Below, piece by piece: positions 1-8,828 of a DNA stretch of 64,000 bases. The notes beneath the pieces are model-generated. The model saw only the letters and a program-made list of their open reading frames with translations, was not told where the DNA came from and did no database searches. Source of the DNA: Paenibacillus graminis. GTDB lineage: Bacteria; Bacillota; Bacilli; Paenibacillales; Paenibacillaceae. A program made the translations under genes and the position numbers. Within the stretch, counting starts at the first letter, position 1, and each line of letters begins with the position of its first letter. The stretch is from positions 4,774,001-4,838,000 of the forward strand of contig NZ_CP009287.1 of NCBI RefSeq assembly GCF_000758705.1. The letters run 5' to 3'.

Positions 1-1279
1 CGAACAAGGCGGCAAAGCCCTCCCCGCTCAGTCCCTCCAGCAGATGGTACACCTCGATCTCTTCATAACGGGTCACTCCGCCTGTCCCCTGACCCAGGCG
101 TTTGGCGACGGACAGCGCTTTGCGGGCTTCATTGTAGCTGGTCTGAATATCCCAGAGGTATTCCGAAGTCCCTACTCCCGTCCGGAAGCCGCCCAGTCCT
201 TCTGCTTTGTCCGACAGCCAGCCTTCCAGTGTTACCCCCCAGGACGTCGCCTTGTCACCGGCAATGCCGATTTTGCGGCCTTCCGGCGTCGGCAGAAACA
301 GCACCGCCCGGTTCGAACGGAATTCCGCATGGGGGGTAACGCCGCGTTTGCGCGCTTCCTGCTCCAGCAGCCGGTTCACCGTCTCTTCATTCGGCGCAGT
401 TTCCCCTTCAATCACAGCTACCTCCCATTTGTGCTCGGGGTTCATCCCCAGCTGGCGCGCCCGCCGCTCCACTTCATGCCGGGACGGCAAAGGGGGCGTC
501 AGCAGCTCATCAATGAAGTTGCCGCGCAGCTTGAACTCCGTATCCTCGGCTACTTTTTTCCGCATCAGCTCCAGGGCGAACACCAGCCGGGCCTGCTCAA
601 TCCCGACCTCCTCCATATCATCCAGCTGTTCTTTATCCACCAGCAGCCTCGCTACTGTCCGCCGGTCGACATGAATGTTCCAGCTCAGCGGCTGCACCGC
701 CTGCGTCCAGTCGAACTGGGACGGCGAAGAAACGATGATGTTCCGCTCCGGATCAACCAGAGCGACGGGCGCTTTTAAGAAATCAGCCACATTGTCACTG
801 ACGGCCTGTATCCCGCTGTTTTCGAGCACCATCGTGGTCAGGGTCCGGTAGACTTCCTCCGCACGGCGCAGAAGCATGGCTTGGCGGCCCAGCAGCAGCT
901 CCATAACTGGCTGTGTGATATCCGTATAGGGAATTTCGGGCGGAATCTCCACAATCGGCAGTCCGCAGTCATTGCTCGCCTCAATCGCCCCCTGCGGAAT
1001 TTCCTTCAGGAACCGCGCCGGCTTAATTGCCAGCGCCGCTGCGCCTAATTGGTCCAAGGTGTAGATCAGCTCGGTCAGCAGTGAAGGATCATGGCGGATA
1101 GAATACGCTGTGGTCAGCAGCATCACGCCTTCGCTGATCCAGCCCTTCAGATCAGGAACCTCCATAACATCTACAAATCTCACCACCCGGTCCAGCCCCT
1201 GCACGCCGCTGATCACGGTCGCTTTGGACAGAATCGGAAGCTGCATCAGCTCTCTTAAGGTTATGCCCCGAGTATTCAT
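1..1279 (-). CDS. PucR-family transcriptional regulator (partial, C-terminus outside window)
   Basis: The minus-strand frame opens with ATG at 1279, preceded by a GGAGAGGAT ribosome site, and runs off the left edge after about 426 codons. The N-terminus (MNTRGITLRELMQLP) with the following DVMEVPDLKGWI and GVMLLTTAYSIR segments is typical of the PucR domain (residues about 1-125). A CdaR-like GGDEF-related region follows at about 280-420. The C-terminal helix-turn-helix expected in this family would lie outside the window. PucR-type proteins are ligand-responsive activators of purine, amino-acid or other nitrogen catabolism genes. It lies downstream of, and in the same orientation as, the catabolic-looking operon at 1610-4956, so it is a plausible regulator of it. 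That link is inference; the ligand is unknown. Confidence 0.88.
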   Translation of the reverse strand, partial: MNTRGITLRELMQLPILSKATVISGVQGLDRVVRFVDVMEVPDLKGWISEGVMLLTTAYSIRHDPSLLTELIYTLDQLGAAALAIKPARFLKEIPQGAIEASNDCGLPIVEIPPEIPYTDITQPVMELLLGRQAMLLRRAEEVYRTLTTMVLENSGIQAVSDNVADFLKAPVALVDPERNIIVSSPSQFDWTQAVQPLSWNIHVDRRTVARLLVDKEQLDDMEEVGIEQARLVFALELMRKKVAEDTEFKLRGNFIDELLTPPLPSRHEVERRARQLGMNPEHKWEVAVIEGETAPNEETVNRLLEQEARKRGVTPHAEFRSNRAVLFLPTPEGRKIGIAGDKATSWGVTLEGWLSDKAEGLGGFRTGVGTSEYLWDIQTSYNEARKALSVAKRLGQGTGGVTRYEEIEVYHLLEGLSGEGFAALF

Positions 1280-1538
1280 TGATCCTCTCCCCCTTCTGCT
1301 GTCTTTAGCATTTCATGAATTTTCCTGAAGTATGCCAAACCTCAACTTCCGAATATTTTATCAGAATTTGTCGAATTACCACAACCAGAATCGGCTTTGC
1401 CCTTCCCCATCATTGTAGTTACATGGGAAAAGGAGAGATCCCGTGGAGGCCATTAGGAATTGGGACAACGGTACCCGTTTCAGCGAGAAATAGAAGGATA
1501 AAATGTAGAGTGTGAAGCATTTAGATTCTATCAAAAAA

Positions 1539-1576
1539 AAGCAGATACCCTCCTTAGACTAAGAAGGTATCTGCTT
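1539..1576 (-). terminator. Rho-independent terminator after the DUF1177/AroM/racemase operon
   Basis: Arms AAGCAGATACC (1539-1549) and GGTATCTGCTT (1566-1576) pair perfectly. Read on the minus strand the hairpin is followed by a run of T (1533-1540). It closes the operon ending at 1610 and separates it from the PucR gene. Apart from this hairpin the 1280-1609 gap shows no gene. Confidence 0.85.
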
Positions 1577-1609
1577 TTGCACATCATATCAAGACATTCC
1601 AGATTCCGG

Positions 1610-2266
1610 CTATTGCCGCCGGAGCAGCTCCGGCAGTATTGCCGCAGATGCAGCCATCGCGCCGAGCGACAGGATCGGGTCCAGCGCGCGGACACCGAGC
1701 TTCTCCTCCAGCTCTGCCGCCAGGCCGATGGTGGCGAAGCCGGTGCAGGCCAGGACAATGGCCTCCGCTCCGCGCTCCTTGAGCCGCGCTGCGGCAGTGA
1801 GTGCACCGGCCCGTCCGCCGGGCGTGTTCAGATCCAGCGTCGCCCGGACTCCGTCCGGACGGTCCATGCCCACGTAAGCCTCTCCGAGTATGCTACGGAT
1901 CAAGGGTGGAACCTCTGTGAGGATGGTCAGCACCCCCACCCGTGTGGAATACGCCATCGCTGCATGAGCAGCACAGGAGCCGGCACCCAGCACGGGCACC
2001 CGGACCGCGGCTCTGGCCTCCTCCAGCGCGGGATCTGCCGCGCAGCTGATCCCGATAGCGGTGCAGCCGCTGCGCTCCAGCTCGCGGGCAAGGGCAATAA
2101 TTTTGGGGACGGATCGTGCTTCCGTCTCCTCATCGAATACCCCCTGAGGCTGATCCTGAATGCAGCGGCTCATGACGGGCAGTCCGAAGCGGCGCTCAAT
2201 CAGCGCTCCGTGCAAATGAACCGCAGCTTCCTCTTCCAGTGTAATGACGCGTATGATTCCCAGCAT
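1610..2266 (-). CDS. Asp/Glu/hydantoin racemase family protein
   Basis: A 218-residue cytoplasmic protein of the aspartate/glutamate/hydantoin racemase superfamily. The two half-site cysteine regions expected for this fold are visible: IGISCAADPA at about residues 72-81 and IVLACTGFA at about 171-179. These are the two catalytic Cys that abstract and donate the alpha proton. The start is ATG 2266, with AGGAGGGATAAGG just upstream. It is the last gene of a four-gene minus-strand run (DUF1177, AroM, M29 peptidase, racemase), 50 bp after the peptidase gene, and is followed by a strong terminator. The context suggests racemisation of an amino acid, a hydantoin or a related intermediate. The substrate cannot be told from sequence; murI-type glutamate racemase is less likely because of the operon context. 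Confidence 0.8.
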   Translation of the reverse strand: MLGIIRVITLEEEAAVHLHGALIERRFGLPVMSRCIQDQPQGVFDEETEARSVPKIIALARELERSGCTAIGISCAADPALEEARAAVRVPVLGAGSCAAHAAMAYSTRVGVLTILTEVPPLIRSILGEAYVGMDRPDGVRATLDLNTPGGRAGALTAAARLKERGAEAIVLACTGFATIGLAAELEEKLGVRALDPILSLGAMAASAAILPELLRRQ

Positions 2267-2316
2267 CCTTATCCCTCCTGTCCGGCAGCCGTACCTTGTT
2301 TGCCGCTATTTCAATC

Positions 2317-3261
2317 CTACAGCAGTTCTCCGCCACGCATAATCAGCTTGTCATCCAGGTAGACATCCGGCTTCATCACAACAGCATCGATGTGCACCCC
2401 TGCGGCCACCACTCCGCCGAAGGTATTGTTGCTGCCAAAAGCCACATGAATCGTCCCGTATACCTTCTCATCCTCCAGCACAACGCCGGTAATCCGCGCT
2501 TTATTGTTTGTGCCGATCCCGAATTCCCCGAGCAGCCGGCCATCACCTGCACCCAGCATCTCCAGCAGCCGGTCTCCGCCTTCACCTTCAGCTGCAGTCA
2601 GGCGGCCCTGCTCCACTGTAAGCACCATCGGACTGCGCAGCGCACCGATTCCGGCAACAGAGCCGTCTACCCTGATGCTCCCAGAAGCAGTGCCTTCCAG
2701 CGGTGCAATATAGCCTTCACCCGAAGGCAGATTGCCGGATTCCCCGGGATTCAGATAAAGACCGGTACTAAGGATGCCTTCCCGTCCCTCAGTGGAGAAA
2801 GATAAGCTTAATCCATCCTTCTCAATACGGACATTGCGGCTGCCGGACAAAAGTGCGGCTACCTGCTCGGTCAAGATTTTGACCTGCCCATAGTCCGCCG
2901 TAATCGCCCCTTGACTGAACATATCATCGGTCATCCCCGGCATTGTAGCTACCCGGGTACCAGCGGCTGCCGCCTTTTTGCGTGCTGCCGTATGGGTCAT
3001 CGAATGAGTCGTAATGCATACCGCTACATCCGATTTGGCCATCGCTTCGGCAATAGCGGCCGGCGGTTCTTCACCGGACCGGGTCCGCTCTTTCATAATC
3101 ATCAGCACTGTCTCGGCACCAAGACGTTTGCCTGCTTCGTAGACCGATTCTGCAAGCTCCCGCTTGTCGTCATCCGCTACTACAACCAGCTGTTCATGGC
3201 TGCCAAGCCCCAGACAGTCCTTCAGGACATTCATACTGATTGTGATCCGTTGTTCACTCAT
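2317..3261 (-). CDS. M29-type aminopeptidase-like / NicX-like metalloprotein
   Basis: A 314-residue protein resembling the C-terminal part of thermophilic M29 aminopeptidases and the related ring-cleaving enzyme NicX. Metal-ligand-like motifs are seen in order: GEFGIGTN (about 244-251), then the TIHVAFGSNNTFGG region (about 271-284) and GVHIDAVV (about 288-295). The family uses Glu, His and Asp side chains at such positions. The start ATG 3261 has AGGAGG 9 bp upstream. It lies 16 bp downstream of aroM and 50 bp upstream of the racemase gene, clearly the same operon. The activity could be peptide or amide hydrolysis, or oxidative ring cleavage; the sequence alone does not decide. Confidence 0.75.
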   Translation of the reverse strand: MSEQRITISMNVLKDCLGLGSHEQLVVVADDDKRELAESVYEAGKRLGAETVLMIMKERTRSGEEPPAAIAEAMAKSDVAVCITTHSMTHTAARKKAAAAGTRVATMPGMTDDMFSQGAITADYGQVKILTEQVAALLSGSRNVRIEKDGLSLSFSTEGREGILSTGLYLNPGESGNLPSGEGYIAPLEGTASGSIRVDGSVAGIGALRSPMVLTVEQGRLTAAEGEGGDRLLEMLGAGDGRLLGEFGIGTNNKARITGVVLEDEKVYGTIHVAFGSNNTFGGVVAAGVHIDAVVMKPDVYLDDKLIMRGGELL

Positions 3262-3277
3262 GTTAACTTCCTCCTGA

Positions 3278-3946
3278 TTACACCATTTCGGCGATCAGCT
3301 TCCCCATCAGCGCATTGGACAGCACGACAGGGAGCCCGGCTGATGCCGCCCACTGTCTATGCTGCTCCAGATAGCCCATACAGTCAAGCACAATCATATC
3401 CGCCCGATCCTTCAGCTTCTCCGCTGCTGCACGAAAATCGGCTTCACTTCCGGTATACGGGGAGACGGCGGCAAAGGGCAAAGCGCTGCCTGATGCGGCA
3501 AACTTCTCGTTCAGGTTCTGCTCCTGCTCGGGCAAGGGACCGATCAGGCCCAGGCGGCGCTTGCCGGTCAAAGCCTGCACTACCGGAGGAATAATCCGGT
3601 CCGGCTCGATCAAATGCGCCCGGACTGTGCGCAGACCGGGGAACTCCCCGGTACAAAGCAGCAGAATCGTCTTAATTCCTGACGCTTCCATGGCATCAAT
3701 TTTCCCTTGGAGAACGGACTTTATCCGTTCTCTGGAGACAACGGCGGCCGAGCCGTCGGCCATTCGGGAGGTCAGGACATATTCTCCCTCGCCCGGAGCG
3801 TAGTTCTCCCGCACCTGTGCCGGAGTGAAACCGTCCAGCACCCCGGACTGGACCAGTTCCGCACGTCCCTCCAGATATTTTTCCAGAATGGGTGCCACAT
3901 CGGTCCTTGGGGCTTGCCCAATCGTAATCAGCCCTATTTGCTTCAA
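3278..3946 (-). CDS. AroM family protein (TTG start)
   Basis: The 222-residue product begins LKQIGLITIGQAPRTD, the hallmark N-terminus of AroM proteins, which belong to the Asp/Glu racemase superfamily. The TTG at 3946 is chosen as start because GAGGAGG lies at ideal distance and the alignment to the family begins there; an upstream in-frame ATG at 4006 has no ribosome site. Cys occurs in LLLCTGEF (about 98-105) and VLDCMGYLE (about 189-197), mirroring the racemase two-Cys arrangement. Despite its name, AroM has no established role in aromatic biosynthesis. It sits between DUF1177 and the M29-like gene, so it may be an isomerase or racemase partner in the same pathway. Function unknown. Confidence 0.85.
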   Translation of the reverse strand: MKQIGLITIGQAPRTDVAPILEKYLEGRAELVQSGVLDGFTPAQVRENYAPGEGEYVLTSRMADGSAAVVSRERIKSVLQGKIDAMEASGIKTILLLCTGEFPGLRTVRAHLIEPDRIIPPVVQALTGKRRLGLIGPLPEQEQNLNEKFAASGSALPFAAVSPYTGSEADFRAAAEKLKDRADMIVLDCMGYLEQHRQWAASAGLPVVLSNALMGKLIAEMV

Positions 3947-4005
3947 CCTGGTTCCCTCCTCACGCCTCTCCGGCCCATCATGGCTCAGAATGGATGCGCA
4001 CCACA

Positions 4006-4956
4006 TCAGGCAGTTGGGACTGCCGGTTTGCCGGAAGTCTGCAGTACTTTCATTGAGCCGTACAGCTCTGTAATGCGCTTGAATTCGGCAGGATTATAGA
4101 ACGAGCACAGGCCTTGGGTGAATTCCTTCGCCGTCTCAATGGCAAAACGGACCGCCGACGCGATGTCGACCTCATGGCTCGCACCGGTTCCGCATCCCGG
4201 AACCATGGACTGGGCGGTAACCGCCAGACCGACCACCGGAGCATCCGTAGCCACGGCGGGCTGAAGAATCGAATTAATATGGTAGAGGTCATTGCCGTAT
4301 GGCGTGATGTCCTGGGTCGTCACCGGAAATGTCACCGGAAGCCGGCCGGTCGTCATTTCCAGAAGACGCAGCAGGTCTTCGCTCACCCGCAGGATGTAGC
4401 CTTCCTTGACGGTAGGCGAAATCGCAATTCCCTTATGATTGATCACGCGGTTGCCTTTGGTGGTGTCAATGGACAGAACCGCTTCCATCTCCGGGAGTAC
4501 CTCATGCTCATTCATCTGCAGAATATCGACCGGAGAGTCCATGAAATCCACCGGCTCATGCGGCAGTGTCGGCGCATCCGGGCAGATATGGGTCGTGACC
4601 AGCACATCGCCCTTCAGAACATCTCCTTTGGACTGCATATCGGCCAGCTTCAGCGCTGAAGCTACGGCTGCCACCGCTCCGTCCGCATCCGAGACAATCC
4701 CGATCCGTCCGGGGCGCGCCCCGATCCCGCCCAGTCTGCCCACAATGCCAAACGTTGGCGCCTTGCCGCCTGCTCCCTTGCCGTCACTGCCCGGGATTGT
4801 CATTTTCACGAATTCTGTGCTGCCTTTATCGCCTTCCACCTTCTTCACTTCTACCTGAACCGCAGGATACGCAGCGAACAACTGCCTGATCTGCTCCCCA
4901 TTTACATAAGCGCTGTCCATCGTGTTCAAAACCGTTATCGTCTGATGAAGTGCCAT
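4006..4956 (-). CDS. DUF1177 family protein
   Basis: A 316-residue protein matching DUF1177 in overall composition: MALHQTITVLNTMDSAYVNG at the start, GIVGRLGGIGARPGRIG (about 71-87), THICPDAPTLPHEPVDFMD (about 122-140) and MVPGCGTGASHEVDIA (about 250-265). It is the first gene of the four-gene operon; ATG 4956 is preceded by GGGGAGGA. The two His/Asp-rich blocks could hold a metal, but this is inference. From memory, DUF1177 genes often accompany aroM and oligopeptide (OPT) transporters in other bacteria; no transporter is present here within the window. No enzymatic activity is known to me. Confidence 0.82.
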   Translation of the reverse strand: MALHQTITVLNTMDSAYVNGEQIRQLFAAYPAVQVEVKKVEGDKGSTEFVKMTIPGSDGKGAGGKAPTFGIVGRLGGIGARPGRIGIVSDADGAVAAVASALKLADMQSKGDVLKGDVLVTTHICPDAPTLPHEPVDFMDSPVDILQMNEHEVLPEMEAVLSIDTTKGNRVINHKGIAISPTVKEGYILRVSEDLLRLLEMTTGRLPVTFPVTTQDITPYGNDLYHINSILQPAVATDAPVVGLAVTAQSMVPGCGTGASHEVDIASAVRFAIETAKEFTQGLCSFYNPAEFKRITELYGSMKVLQTSGKPAVPTA

Positions 4957-5344
4957 TTATAATTCCTCCCCGGATGTGCTTTCTCTCAATCTGTTAGAGT
5001 TATACTATCTTAAATTCCAAACGCTCCACAATGTACCGCCCTGCCAAAACTGCGCTGCTTTTCTTGTCCTTTGCAGATAAACCTTACGCGAGGCGTACGC
5101 TCTGCACCGGACAGCATGTGATTAGGAACAAACCGGGAGCATACGGGAAAACACAAGGAATAAACCATTCTAAAAGAAGTCGGCATATCCGCTCAGCAGG
5201 CATCATGTTATCGTGAATATGAAGCAAACGGACAACTCCTTTAATTCACTGAAATGACAATCTATTGCACTCTCTGCTGCAAATCATACAACCACGCCAA
5301 CTTTGTCAGACAAGGAAGCGGAAGATTATCAGGAGGACAACATC
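4957..5344. other. Divergent intergenic region between DUF1177 operon and serine hydrolase gene
   Basis: About 390 bp without a supported gene. It should carry the promoters of both flanking transcripts and probably the operator of the catabolic operon. I see no confident sigma-A box, hairpin or repeat; an AT-rich patch at 5000-5020 is the likeliest promoter region for the minus-strand operon. Confidence 0.4.
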
Positions 5345-6382
5345 ATGACGCAGGAACAACTTCACACCACCATTCAATCTGAGGCTGAAGCAGCAGGCTT
5401 TTCGGGAACCGTACTTGTAAAAAGCGGTACCCAGGCTGCAGCCTCCGGCGCATATGGCTACGCCGACAAAGCAAACACAAGACCCAACCGTCCGGACACA
5501 AGGTATGGCAATGCTTCCGGCTCCAAGCTGTTCACAGCGATTGCCGTCTGCCAGTTGGTAGAGCAGGGCAGGCTTGCACTGGACAGCAAAGTCATGAATA
5601 TTCTGGAGCAGTCAGAGTTTCCCCAGTTCAGCACTGACATCACTGTTCATCACCTGCTGACCCATAGCTCGGGCATTCCCGATTATTTTGATGAAGAGAC
5701 GATGGATGATTTCGCCTCGCTGTGGGCAACACGGCCGATGTACCAGGTTCGGGAGCTTAAGGACTTCCTGCCGATGTTTCAAAAGCTGCCGATGAAATTC
5801 ACGCCAGGGACCAGATTCCATTACAATAACGCGGGGTACATTCTGCTCGGGCTGCTTGTGGAGAAGCTAGGCGGGATGGCATTCACGGATGTTGTGGAAC
5901 AGTATGTCTTTAAGGCTAGCGGGATGGCAGACTCGGGGTATTTTACACTGGATGCACTCCCTGCCAATACGGCCCATGGATACATAGTGAAAGAAGACGG
6001 AACCTGGACCACCAACATCTACTCTATTCCGGTAAAAGGAGGCGCCGACGGCGGCGCGTTCGTTACTGCTCCGGATATGCTGCTGCTGTGGGAAGGGCTG
6101 CTCCAGCATAAGCTGCTGGGACCGGAGCTGACTGCCCTGCTGCTTACCCCTCACATTCATGAGGACAAAGAAGAATATTACGGCTACGGGGTGTGGATTA
6201 CAAAACGCGGCGGCGGGGTCTACAAATACCATGTGATGGGCTACGACCCCGGCGTATCCTTCCACTCTGCTTACTATCCGGCCAGCGGCATTGCCACTGC
6301 CGTTCTCTGCAACCACAGCCGGGGCGCATACCGGATGATGCGGGCGATTGAGGATTGCTTGGACTCATATACGGATATATAA
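5345..6382 (+). CDS. Beta-lactamase family serine hydrolase
   Basis: A 345-residue class C beta-lactamase/DD-peptidase-fold hydrolase. The nucleophile motif SGSK (Ser58-x-x-Lys61) and the YNN triad (HYNNAGY, about 160) are visible, and HVMGYDPG near the C-terminus probably replaces the KTG box. No signal peptide or membrane segment is seen, so it is likely cytoplasmic, unlike secreted penicillin-binding proteins. The start is ATG 5345 because AGGAGG lies at 5331-5336; an upstream ATG at 5303 has none. Such proteins act as esterases, D-amino-peptidases or amide hydrolases. It is a single gene, divergent from the DUF1177 operon; a shared role is possible but unsupported. Confidence 0.87.
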   Translation: MTQEQLHTTIQSEAEAAGFSGTVLVKSGTQAAASGAYGYADKANTRPNRPDTRYGNASGSKLFTAIAVCQLVEQGRLALDSKVMNILEQSEFPQFSTDITVHHLLTHSSGIPDYFDEETMDDFASLWATRPMYQVRELKDFLPMFQKLPMKFTPGTRFHYNNAGYILLGLLVEKLGGMAFTDVVEQYVFKASGMADSGYFTLDALPANTAHGYIVKEDGTWTTNIYSIPVKGGADGGAFVTAPDMLLLWEGLLQHKLLGPELTALLLTPHIHEDKEEYYGYGVWITKRGGGVYKYHVMGYDPGVSFHSAYYPASGIATAVLCNHSRGAYRMMRAIEDCLDSYTDI

Positions 6383-6502
6383 CACGGGCAGAATTCGAAC
6401 ACCGGTTTTACATTTAATTATAAAAGATGGGTTGTTTTTCATTTTAAAGCATCATAAGATGGGTTCAGGCATCGATGTACTCTAAATGAAAGAGAAGATA
6501 AT

Positions 6503-6958
6503 ATGAACGTAAACATTGAAGAAATACCATCCTGTAAAATTGTATATATGAGACAGACGGGTCCTTATGGAATGGCCAACTTACAGTTAATGGATAAATT
6601 TAAAGGCTGGGTAGAATCTGATTCAGTTACTAGTAGTCTGTCTGTTATCCTCGGGATTGCCCAAGACAATCCGGCATGGGTGAAACCGGAAAATTGCCGC
6701 TACGATGCATGTCTGGTAGTTCCAGAAGATTACTGTGTACATTCTGATGAAGTCAGCGTGGGTAATATTAGCGGAGGAAGCTACGCTGTATTTATGATCC
6801 CTCATACCGCAGAAGCTGTGCAAAAGGCTTGGGATGAAATATTCATGGAGGTTAAGCGCGGAGGGCTCAGTCTGGATGAGACAAGACCCATCCTGGAGCG
6901 GTACACCGTTGAACTTGTGAATCATCATTATTGCGAAATTTGCGTGCCTGTTCAATAA
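6503..6958 (+). CDS. GyrI-like small-molecule-binding domain protein
   Basis: A 151-residue stand-alone GyrI-like / AraC effector-binding domain. The typical beta-strand start VNIEEIPSCKIVYMRQTGPYG and the later ACLVVPEDYCV, GGSYAVFMIPHT and WDEIFM segments fit the fold. No DNA-binding domain is attached. Proteins of this type bind or hydrolyse hydrophobic small molecules, or inhibit gyrase (SbmC-like). ATG 6503 follows an AGAGAAG site. It lies 120 bp after the serine hydrolase gene and is followed by intergenic repeats. A role in drug sensing or detoxification is the usual inference, not shown here. Confidence 0.8.
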   Translation: MNVNIEEIPSCKIVYMRQTGPYGMANLQLMDKFKGWVESDSVTSSLSVILGIAQDNPAWVKPENCRYDACLVVPEDYCVHSDEVSVGNISGGSYAVFMIPHTAEAVQKAWDEIFMEVKRGGLSLDETRPILERYTVELVNHHYCEICVPVQ

Positions 6959-6989
6959 GAACCAAAGATACATGGCAGTTCAAGAACAA

Positions 6990-7222
6990 AGCAGCTGCGC
7001 CGTCCTTCACTGGACCTTCATGAATCCGGCGGCAATGCCAAGTGAAAAAAAGATCACTAATTCGCCACAGCACACTGCTCTCCGCAGTCTAAGTTGGAAA
7101 AAGGATCACTAACTCAGCTCATTCCGCTCCTGAAGAAGTATTATTGCCCAATTAAGTTTACTTTTTCCACTTAAATCTCTCATTTGGTGATTTTGGAGGG
7201 GAAATAAGTTCCCTTTTTCCAA
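6990..7222. repeat. Intergenic converging repeat element, TGGAAAAAG family, copy 1
   Basis: Four units of about 51-52 bp. Two face forward (around 7041 and 7093) and two face backward (CTTTTTCC at 7161 and 7213), so the unit heads converge on a centre near 7130. The inner pair forms a long imperfect inverted repeat, 66 bp between TGG 7095 and CTTTTTCC 7161, the same distance as in copies at 25957 and 42387. A left flank containing GCTGCGCCGTCCTTCACTGG (from about 6993) resembles flanks at about 25820 and 42030. No gene is supported in 6959-7496. Confidence 0.8.
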
Positions 7223-7301
7223 CTAGCGGTTGTTCATCTGCTTCTTCGCCAGCGAGAGGTGGCAAGAGGCAATTGAATCCGGCTGGATACGACCCTGCTG
7301 G

Positions 7302-7386
7302 GTGAATTCGCTGAATTCGCGTCTACTTAGCCCAAATTTCATGCATATGATATACACAGGCGAAAGAAATCATCATTTCCTAATCA
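7302..7386. repeat. Dispersed intergenic repeat module (copy at 7.3 kb)
   Basis: GAATTCGCGTCTACTTA followed by CCCAA, TTT, GCA and AAATCATCATTT matches 26440-26520 in order and spacing, with scattered substitutions. In both places it lies downstream of a TGGAAAAAG element, so it looks like the right end of a larger composite intergenic element. Confidence 0.6.
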
Positions 7387-7391
7387 ATAAA

Positions 7392-7447
7392 AACAGCGGC
7401 AGTTCAGGACTTTTTCCCGTCCATGGCTGCCGCTGTTGCTTATTTTC
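7392..7447 (-). terminator. Terminator of the deoB-pnp-pnp-pdp operon
   Basis: Arms AACAGCGGCAG (7392-7402) and CTGCCGCTGTT (7437-7447) are perfect complements. On the minus strand the hairpin is followed by TTTTATTG. It lies 50 bp beyond the pdp stop codon. Confidence 0.88.
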
Positions 7448-7496
7448 GGGTCCGTCAATGACGGATCCCTTATGCTGCTTTACAAACCAAGTCTTA

Positions 7497-8828
7497 TTAA
7501 TACCGCGTTACCCCATCCTTGGTTACCAGCGCGAACACCAGCGGCTGCGGCGGCACCGGCTCGGCGGAAATCAGGTAGGCTTCCAGCACCTTGGCCTCCG
7601 CCTCCTGCACCTTGTCCGCTCCAGCGTCGTTCACATGCAGCACTGCTATCGTTTCACCTGCGACTACGGCGGCGCCGACTTTCTTGGACAACTGAATGCC
7701 TACAGCCAGATCGATGGCCGATTCCTTTGTTTCGCGTCCAGCCCCCAGCAGCATGGCCGCGATGCCGATTTTTTCGGCCTGGATGCTTTCCACGTACCCG
7801 GCAGTTACCGCCTTCACTTCAATGAAGGCCCGCGCAGTCGGCAGCGTACCGGGAGACTCCACCTGAGAGACATCTCCCCCCTGTGCCTCAACGATCTGCT
7901 TGAACTTAGCCAGCGCGCTGCCGTCCTCGATGTGGGACTTCAGAATCGCGCGTGCCTCCGTTTCGTCCTTTGCTTTGCCGCCGAGGACGAGCATCTGGCT
8001 GCCCAGAATCAGGCAGACTTCCTCCAGGTCAGCCGGCCCTTGTCCCTTCAAGGTTTCGATGCCTTCCTTGATTTCCAGGGCATTGCCGATGCCGTATCCA
8101 AGCGGCTGGTCCATGTCGCTGATGACGGCCACCGTGTTGCGGCCAAGATGCGTGCCGATATCGACCATGGCCTGCGCCAGCGCAATGGAATCGTCCAGCG
8201 TCTTCATGAACGCGCCGCTGCCGGTTTTGACATCGAGCACAATGGCGTCCGCACCAGCAGCGATTTTTTTGCTCATGACGGAGCTTGCGATCAGCGGAAT
8301 CGATTCCACTGTAGCCGTCACATCGCGCAGCGCGTACAGCTTTTTGTCCGCAGGTGTAATGTTGCCCGATTGTCCGATCACCGCTGCCCCGATTTCGCCG
8401 ACCTGGGTGAAGAAGCGTTCCCGGTCCATCTCAATGGAGAAGCCGCTGATGGATTCCAGCTTGTCGAGTGTGCCTCCGGTATGCCCCAGTCCGCGGCCGG
8501 ACATTTTGGCGACCGGGACGCCGGCGGAGGCAACAAGCGGTGCAAGCACAACTGTCGTTTTATCGCCCACACCACCGGTAGAGTGTTTATCCACCTTAAT
8601 GCCCGCAATCGGGCTAAGGTCAACCTGATCGCCGGACATTGCCATTTCCAGCGTCAGGTCGCCGGTTTCGCGTGCGTTCATCCCCTGGAAGTAGACTGCC
8701 ATCGCCCAAGCGGAGATCTGATAATCCGGAATTTCGCCCTTGCTGTAGCCCTGGATCAGGTAGGCAATTTCTTCACGGCTTAATTCTCCGCCGTCTCTCT
8801 TTTTCTGAATCAGGTCAACTGCCCGCAT
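7497..8828 (-). CDS. pdp: Pyrimidine-nucleoside phosphorylase
   Basis: The 443-residue protein has the full thymidine/pyrimidine phosphorylase layout: an N-terminal helical domain ([17 protein letters not shown]), the phosphate-binding [15 protein letters not shown] (about 79-93), the signature [19 protein letters not shown] (about 108-126), and a C-terminal barrel-sandwich domain. It cleaves uridine, deoxyuridine or thymidine with phosphate, giving (deoxy)ribose-1-phosphate, which the phosphopentomutase encoded upstream converts to the 5-phosphate. It is the last gene of a four-gene salvage operon and its ATG at 8828 overlaps the stop of the preceding pnp gene by one base, indicating translational coupling. 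Length and motifs are normal; confidence is high. Confidence 0.96.
   Translation of the reverse strand: MRAVDLIQKKRDGGELSREEIAYLIQGYSKGEIPDYQISAWAMAVYFQGMNARETGDLTLEMAMSGDQVDLSPIAGIKVDKHSTGGVGDKTTVVLAPLVASAGVPVAKMSGRGLGHTGGTLDKLESISGFSIEMDRERFFTQVGEIGAAVIGQSGNITPADKKLYALRDVTATVESIPLIASSVMSKKIAAGADAIVLDVKTGSGAFMKTLDDSIALAQAMVDIGTHLGRNTVAVISDMDQPLGYGIGNALEIKEGIETLKGQGPADLEEVCLILGSQMLVLGGKAKDETEARAILKSHIEDGSALAKFKQIVEAQGGDVSQVESPGTLPTARAFIEVKAVTAGYVESIQAEKIGIAAMLLGAGRETKESAIDLAVGIQLSKKVGAAVVAGETIAVLHVNDAGADKVQEAEAKVLEAYLISAEPVPPQPLVFALVTKDGVTRY

Noticed and set aside
7230..8783. 517-codon plus-strand ORF opposite pdp
   Set aside because: Antisense shadow of the well-supported pdp gene; no family resemblance and no ribosome site.
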